Positions 24,249-28,080 of a stretch of 28,080 bases of DNA are shown here, piece by piece. The position numbers were made by a program, and so were the translations under genes. Within the stretch, counting starts at the first letter, position 1. Each line of letters starts with the position of its first letter. The stretch spans positions 2,942-31,021 of the forward strand of contig PBHZ01000005.1 in assembly GCA_002719615.1 (NCBI GenBank). Reading direction: 5' to 3'. Below the pieces are notes generated by a model. It searched no databases. It saw nothing but the letters and a program-made list of their open reading frames with translations, and had not been told where the DNA came from. This stretch comes from Methanobacteriota archaeon. Lineage in GTDB: Archaea > Thermoplasmatota > Poseidoniia > Poseidoniales > Thalassarchaeaceae.

Positions 24249-24934
24249 GTTCTCAATATTCGCAGAAGAATTATAGTACCGTCTCTGAAAGATTTTAATT
24301 TGCTGGCTCCACCTTTTCTAGCAGACCAGTTAACGGGTATTTCTACATGATTTAATTTAGCTCTCCTAATTTTTCCCACTATTTCTGCTTCTAAGTCGAA
24401 TCCGTTTGATCTTATTCCTAATTTTGCTATTGAATCTGATTTGAAGCCCCATAAACCAGTACATAAATCTGATAAATTTCTCCTATTTCTTACACTGGAA
24501 ATCTTTGATAAAAAGCGATTTCCAAAATTATGCAGATGCCCCATTCCTTCTGGAATTCCTTTTCTAGACAAAAATCGAGAGCCGGAAACTACATCTGCCC
24601 CAGCATTTAACTCATCTATTATTTTTGAAGCATCTTCAAAGGAATATGAACCATCGGCATCCATGAACAAAACTAAATCTGTCATATTATTGTTCCAAAC
24701 TTGTAATGCTTGTCTTATTGCAGCGCCTTTCCCATGTGTTTCGTTTTGATCTATAATCAAATCGGAGAAATTTTGTGCTATAATTTTTGATAAGTCACTT
24801 GTACGTCCATCTATTACAAAAATAAAAGAAATATTACTATTATCAATTAAAGTAGAAGTCTTGTAATTATCAAGTAAATATTGTAATCCCACTTCTTCAT
24901 CCTTAACAGGAATGATGATGGTAACTGACTTCAC
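24245..24934 (-). CDS. GT2 glycosyltransferase, dolichyl-phosphate mannose synthase (DPM1)-like
   Basis: This 229-residue GT-A enzyme has TIIIPVKDEEVGLQYLL (5-21), the loop ETHGKGAAIRQAL (65-77), FMDADGSYSFED (90-101, DAD at 92-94 for metal and nucleotide), and ADVVSGSRFLSRKGIPEGMG. DLCTGLWGFKSD (156-167) and GFDLEAEI are typical of polyprenyl-phosphate sugar synthases of the DPM1/AglD group. The C-terminus (VEIPVNWSARKGGASKLKSF) is also typical. No membrane helix is seen. It should load a sugar from a nucleotide donor onto a polyprenyl (dolichyl) phosphate, giving a lipid-linked donor for transfer outside the cell. The sugar is not readable. It overlaps the beta-helix gene by 4 bases, convergently. 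Confidence 0.88.
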   Translation of the reverse strand: MKSVTIIIPVKDEEVGLQYLLDNYKTSTLIDNSNISFIFVIDGRTSDLSKIIAQNFSDLIIDQNETHGKGAAIRQALQVWNNNMTDLVLFMDADGSYSFEDASKIIDELNAGADVVSGSRFLSRKGIPEGMGHLHNFGNRFLSKISSVRNRRNLSDLCTGLWGFKSDSIAKLGIRSNGFDLEAEIVGKIRRAKLNHVEIPVNWSARKGGASKLKSFRDGTIILLRILRT

Positions 24935-25027
24935 ATTCTATACGGAAGGTAGAGGGTTTTTCATTCTACTACATAGAAACTGGTATTTGCCGTTTGATTG
25001 AAGACCTATGGGCCTTGTTGGCAACAT

Positions 25028-25921
25028 ATGAGAGAAGTGGCCGATGCAGTTATCCTTGCTGGAGGCAGAGGAACTAGAATGCTACCTGGAAGCATGTATA
25101 CTCCTAAGGAAATAATGCCACTTGTAGACACTCCAATAATAAATCATTTAATTTGGGAAGCCTGTAAAGCTGGCGTGAAAAGGATTCACATAGTAGTCTC
25201 ACCGGAAAAAAAAGAAACTTTATCGAAAAAACTCACTCAAAGTATTGATTGGATAAGTGAAGTCAGACCTGATTTACCAAGAATATCATTAGAGCCTGTA
25301 CCCGAAAATGTAGAGTTATACTTTCACGAACAGACTGTTCCAGGTGGAGTAGGGGACGCAATATCACTAGTTACTAATTCCATTATAGGTCCTTTTTTGG
25401 TATTATTGGGAGATAATCTACTAATAGAGAACCACATAGGGATTGATAAATCTGGTCCAAAATTTGCATCTAATAGTTGCAAGAAATTAGTAGAATATTT
25501 CCATAAGAATGGAATTCCTTGTACAGGAATCTTAGAAGTTCCAGATGAAGAAGTCGAAAAATATGGCATTGTAGAATTAGAGAATGGATTGATTAAAAGA
25601 ATAATAGAAAAGCCAAAAATTATTGATGCTCCGAGTAATTTTATTCTTTGTGGGAGATATCTATTACCTGATAATACAGGAGAATTACTAAAATTGTATT
25701 CTAGTTCAGAATATGGAGAACTACAATCAATTGCATTATTTGAACACCTAATTAGAAATGAAGGATTTGGAGGAGTAGATATGAATGAATTCGAATTATA
25801 TGACAGTGGAGATCCATTAAATTGGCTAAAATCACAAATAGATCATGCTTTACGCAGAGAAGATATAAATAAACACTTTAAAGATTGGATTAATCAAAGA
25901 ATTTCTGATAAAAATACATGA
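25028..25921 (+). CDS. sugar-1-phosphate nucleotidyltransferase (GalU-like)
   Basis: The protein has 297 residues from ATG 25028 (MREVADAVILAGG); a TTG at 24998 would add 10 residues not typical of the family. The NTP-transfer motif A11-G-G-R-G-T-R17 is followed by P26-K-E and IMPLVDTPIINHLIWEA. Next come GGVGDAI, VLLGDNLLIE (catalytic metal Asp), GILEVPDEEVEKYGIVELE, IIEKPK and GRYLLP. These are GalU / UTP-glucose-1-phosphate uridylyltransferase features. It joins NTP to a hexose-1-phosphate, giving a UDP- (or dTDP-) sugar. Because the locus encodes a GlmU-C-like protein without a nucleotidyltransferase domain, this enzyme might act on GlcNAc-1-P (inference). UDP-glucose is the default family expectation. 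It ends 2 bases before the convergent lipoprotein gene. Confidence 0.88.
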   Translation: MREVADAVILAGGRGTRMLPGSMYTPKEIMPLVDTPIINHLIWEACKAGVKRIHIVVSPEKKETLSKKLTQSIDWISEVRPDLPRISLEPVPENVELYFHEQTVPGGVGDAISLVTNSIIGPFLVLLGDNLLIENHIGIDKSGPKFASNSCKKLVEYFHKNGIPCTGILEVPDEEVEKYGIVELENGLIKRIIEKPKIIDAPSNFILCGRYLLPDNTGELLKLYSSSEYGELQSIALFEHLIRNEGFGGVDMNEFELYDSGDPLNWLKSQIDHALRREDINKHFKDWINQRISDKNT

Positions 25922-25923
25922 TT

Positions 25924-27099
25924 TTACTTTACAGAAATTATGTTTCCTGTCCATAAAAATATGAGTAATTCGTCAGAAAGTCCTTTACCAAATCCTACAA
26001 TCATCCCTCCTGCAGCACCTATGTAATCTGAATTCCAGATTCCGTTTTCTTCTTTTAATATCCACATCAGACCTGTGCAGAAATCTCCATATAGATAACC
26101 ATCTTGAAGAGATTCTGGCCCCCAATCCATCCAATAACCTCCTGTTATTGAACAATTACCATCTTGATGGCCATAGTAAGTTATTGGATAAGTTAAATTA
26201 TCATCAATTGTATTTTCATCTGATTCACAGTCGGCATTTTTATCAAATTCCTGATAGGCCTCTTTTGTTGACCACCCCAAATTTCTAGTTTCATTTAAGG
26301 GAACTAAATTTACCTCTTCCCAACAATTTTGACCTACATCACCAATCCAAAGCATATTATCAAGACCAAGAGAGAATCTCCATGGATTTCTCAAACCATA
26401 GTGTAAAACATAAGGATCTTGATTAGTTTCGTCTAAAACTGGTTTTACTTCCCCATCAGTATAAGAAAATAAATTAATAGAGCCCAGAGAGTTGGTTTTA
26501 TCTTGTCCGTGTCCATGTGGATCACTTCCACTACCTCCATCACCCAAACCTAGTAAATATTGATTATTACCTATGCTTAATAGTTGTCCTCCATTATGAT
26601 TACGATATGGTTGATCGATAACTCTTAATGATGTGATTGTAGATTTGTCAATTAGTCCATTTTCTCCAACGTTCACAGATGCTATAATTAAATCAGACTT
26701 GTTATCTCCTTCGCAAGGACCCTTTTCAATGTATGATAACAATACTATTCCTGAATTAATGAAATCGTCATCAAAAGCAAATCCAAGAAGGCCTTGTTCC
26801 ATATGACATCTTGATGTAATTGAGCTTAGATCTACAATTTCAGTCATTGATTCCCCATCCCATGATCTAATAAATCCACTCAAGTATATTATCCATAAGT
26901 CACCAGTCTCTGGATTGATCAGCGAATAATGTGGACTTTCTGAACCAGAAATATATACTTCACATTCAAGATTATATTCGACAAGTATACTACACTCTTG
27001 TTCTGTTGGAGATGGCCATTCAAAACCATCATCAGAACCTAAGCACCCTGTCAAACCTGATAACAAAAGTAAAACAGAAATAAGAGCGAATTTAGTCAT
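25924..27099 (-). CDS. secreted lipoprotein, PQQ-dependent sugar dehydrogenase (GSDH/HHIP-like)
   Basis: The protein has 391 residues. A signal sequence with lipobox LTGC (C19) indicates a lipid-anchored extracellular protein. The rest is a six-bladed beta-propeller of the glucose/sorbosone dehydrogenase family: EQGLLGFAFDDDF (101-113), RNHNGGQLL (166-174), GLGDGGSGSDPHGHGQD (184-200), YGLRNPWRFSLG (234-245), WIGDVGQNCWEEVN (251-264), LGWSTKEAY, and GYWMDWG with YLYGDFCTG. Several paired cysteines suggest disulphides. The family binds PQQ and calcium and oxidises aldoses, but whether this member is catalytic is unknown, since HHIP-like relatives are not all enzymes. It lies 9 bases downstream of the PhnD-like gene and was probably co-transcribed with it. 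Acidic and Asn/Asp-rich, as in marine secreted proteins. Confidence 0.88.
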   Translation of the reverse strand: MTKFALISVLLLLSGLTGCLGSDDGFEWPSPTEQECSILVEYNLECEVYISGSESPHYSLINPETGDLWIIYLSGFIRSWDGESMTEIVDLSSITSRCHMEQGLLGFAFDDDFINSGIVLLSYIEKGPCEGDNKSDLIIASVNVGENGLIDKSTITSLRVIDQPYRNHNGGQLLSIGNNQYLLGLGDGGSGSDPHGHGQDKTNSLGSINLFSYTDGEVKPVLDETNQDPYVLHYGLRNPWRFSLGLDNMLWIGDVGQNCWEEVNLVPLNETRNLGWSTKEAYQEFDKNADCESDENTIDDNLTYPITYYGHQDGNCSITGGYWMDWGPESLQDGYLYGDFCTGLMWILKEENGIWNSDYIGAAGGMIVGFGKGLSDELLIFLWTGNIISVK

Positions 27100-27108
27100 T
27101 TAAAACAC

Positions 27109-28080
27109 TTAAGTAAGATATGCTTGAATCCCGGGGACATTAGACACTGCTGCACCATAAGTGCCAAGATGGGTTGTAGAATTCGTTATTACCATTCCAT
27201 CGGTATTTAGTAGATCACTGAGGATTTCTTTTCCTTCTGAATCATCATTCAAACTTACTAAAGCATTCTGAACTTTAACCACTGTTTCTTCATCCATTGT
27301 ATCTGGATTATACAAAGCTGGATGGCTAGGGGCTTGTCCAAAGGGAGGAAGCATGACGTATTCATCAACTTCTAAGCACCAATCCTCTGCATCATCCCCT
27401 GTGCAATATGAATTGACAACTGAATCTTTGGCCAAAGTTACATCACCAGCACCCTCAGATAGGCATCTTAATGCTCCTTTGTATGATGAATAAGGAGTTC
27501 CTCCTTCTGGTATACTTGAATCTTCAGAGAAAAAGGTTGTCACAGTATCTCTCAAAGATTCAATTTCATTAGGATCACCAATAACTTCGGCATATCCATT
27601 AGCAATGAGATATCCCATGGGAATAAGCATACCAGCACTCTTCAACCATCCTGTGTGACAAGAGGTTTTACCTCTCATTAGTTCGAAGGGGTCTGTAGTA
27701 TCATCATCATCCAAATATGCTAAAGCCATATCAGAATCTGCTCTAACCCACGCTGTAGCGTTGTAATAAATTCGTCCATCTGACTTTTGCTCAGCTGCAA
27801 GAACTTCAAGACCATAAATCTCCCATGCAAGCCATGCAGAGGCCCCGTCCATAAAAGCCAGATCTGCATTTCCTTTATCCACAGCCTCTATAGCAGCTAC
27901 AGAATCGGTAACAGGATATATTTCAACCTCCATTCCAGTGAGAGTTTCCATCTTATCTGCCAAATGTTGTGGATTTTTATCCCATATTAAGTAAGTGTCT
28001 TGGACTTCAAATGCTATTACTAAGCAATTATCACTATCTTCGCACTTCTCGTAGTCTACATCAAAAGCAATATACAATAC
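27109..28080 (-). CDS. PhnD-like phosphate/phosphonate-type ABC substrate-binding protein (5' end outside window)
   Basis: The frame is open to the window edge, so the N-terminus (and any signal peptide) is missing; a TTG at 28077 is not a credible start. About 324 residues are visible. A periplasmic-binding type II fold of the PhnD group is suggested by VAAIEAVDKGNADLAFMDG, then LEVLAAEQKSDGRIYYNATA with WVRADSD, GKTSCHTGWLKSAG (in the place of the ligand-loop 'TSxSG'), and PSHPALYNPDTMDEETV. The family binds phosphonate, phosphite or phosphate outside the cell and delivers it to an ABC importer. No permease or ATPase gene is in the window. The start has a short internal repeat, YIAFDV and VIAFEV. 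The ligand cannot be named. Confidence 0.78.
   Translation of the reverse strand, partial: VLYIAFDVDYEKCEDSDNCLVIAFEVQDTYLIWDKNPQHLADKMETLTGMEVEIYPVTDSVAAIEAVDKGNADLAFMDGASAWLAWEIYGLEVLAAEQKSDGRIYYNATAWVRADSDMALAYLDDDDTTDPFELMRGKTSCHTGWLKSAGMLIPMGYLIANGYAEVIGDPNEIESLRDTVTTFFSEDSSIPEGGTPYSSYKGALRCLSEGAGDVTLAKDSVVNSYCTGDDAEDWCLEVDEYVMLPPFGQAPSHPALYNPDTMDEETVVKVQNALVSLNDDSEGKEILSDLLNTDGMVITNSTTHLGTYGAAVSNVPGIQAYLT

Noticed and set aside
24441..24749. Open frame of 102 codons on the plus strand
   Set aside because: Fully antisense to the DPM1-like GT2 gene, whose DAD and CTGLWGF motifs are unmistakable; no recognisable domain in the shadow.
28075..28077. TTG as the start of the PhnD-like gene
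   Set aside because: The frame stays open to the window edge and no signal peptide is present, so the gene is simply cut by the window.
1..28080. CRISPR array, tRNA, rRNA, insertion sequence or phage genes
   Set aside because: No regularly spaced repeats, cloverleaf-like gaps, transposase, integrase or capsid motifs were seen; gaps between genes are at most about 100 bases.

Overview
The window reads as AT-rich, very compact archaeal DNA, most likely from the marine Thermoplasmatota (Marine Group II/III, 'Poseidoniia'). This is inferred from four things: TATA-like boxes about 20-30 bases before start codons with almost no Shine-Dalgarno sequences (leaderless style), a short lipoprotein signal ending LTGC-LG, acidic secreted proteins, and very short gaps between genes. 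A low-GC marine bacterium cannot be excluded without a database search. No rRNA, tRNA, CRISPR array, transposase or integrase was seen, and no gene-free stretch exceeds about 100 bases.

Nearly everything from 1 to 25,921 is a surface-glycan or glycoprotein assembly locus. The left part (1-9,888) holds the tail of a methyltransferase, a small DUF1737-like protein, a GT-B glycosyltransferase, a 1299-residue protein that joins a very long helical-repeat region to a GT4 glycosyltransferase, a coupled second GT4 enzyme, a sugar-nucleotide epimerase/dehydratase, and a stand-alone TPR protein. The middle part (9,921-19,344) holds a nucleotide-sugar 6-dehydrogenase, a second repeat-GT4 fusion, a WbpP/TviC-type UDP-HexNAc 4-epimerase, an unusual PP-loop ATPase with a QueC-like four-cysteine site, a MurG-like transferase with a helical N-terminal extension, another GT4 enzyme and a second DUF1737-like protein. 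The right part (19,386-25,921) holds a membrane GT2 enzyme, another GT4 enzyme, GlmS, a stand-alone GlmU-C-like left-handed beta-helix acyltransferase, a DPM1-like GT2 enzyme and a GalU-like nucleotidyltransferase.

These genes fit one supply line. GlmS makes glucosamine-6-P. The beta-helix protein could acetylate glucosamine-1-P, and the nucleotidyltransferase could make the UDP-sugar. The 4-epimerase and 6-dehydrogenase could then give UDP-GlcNAc/GalNAc and their uronic acids, as in Vi-antigen TviB/TviC. Eight putative glycosyltransferases would consume these sugars. No flippase, polymerase, oligosaccharyltransferase or phosphoglycosyl transferase is visible, so the locus is incomplete here. 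Genes switch strand often, with convergent 4- and 14-base overlaps, so it is a mosaic of short units and not one operon.

From 25,924 to the end the content changes: a secreted PQQ-type glucose/sorbosone dehydrogenase-like lipoprotein lies downstream of a truncated PhnD-like substrate-binding protein, on the minus strand.
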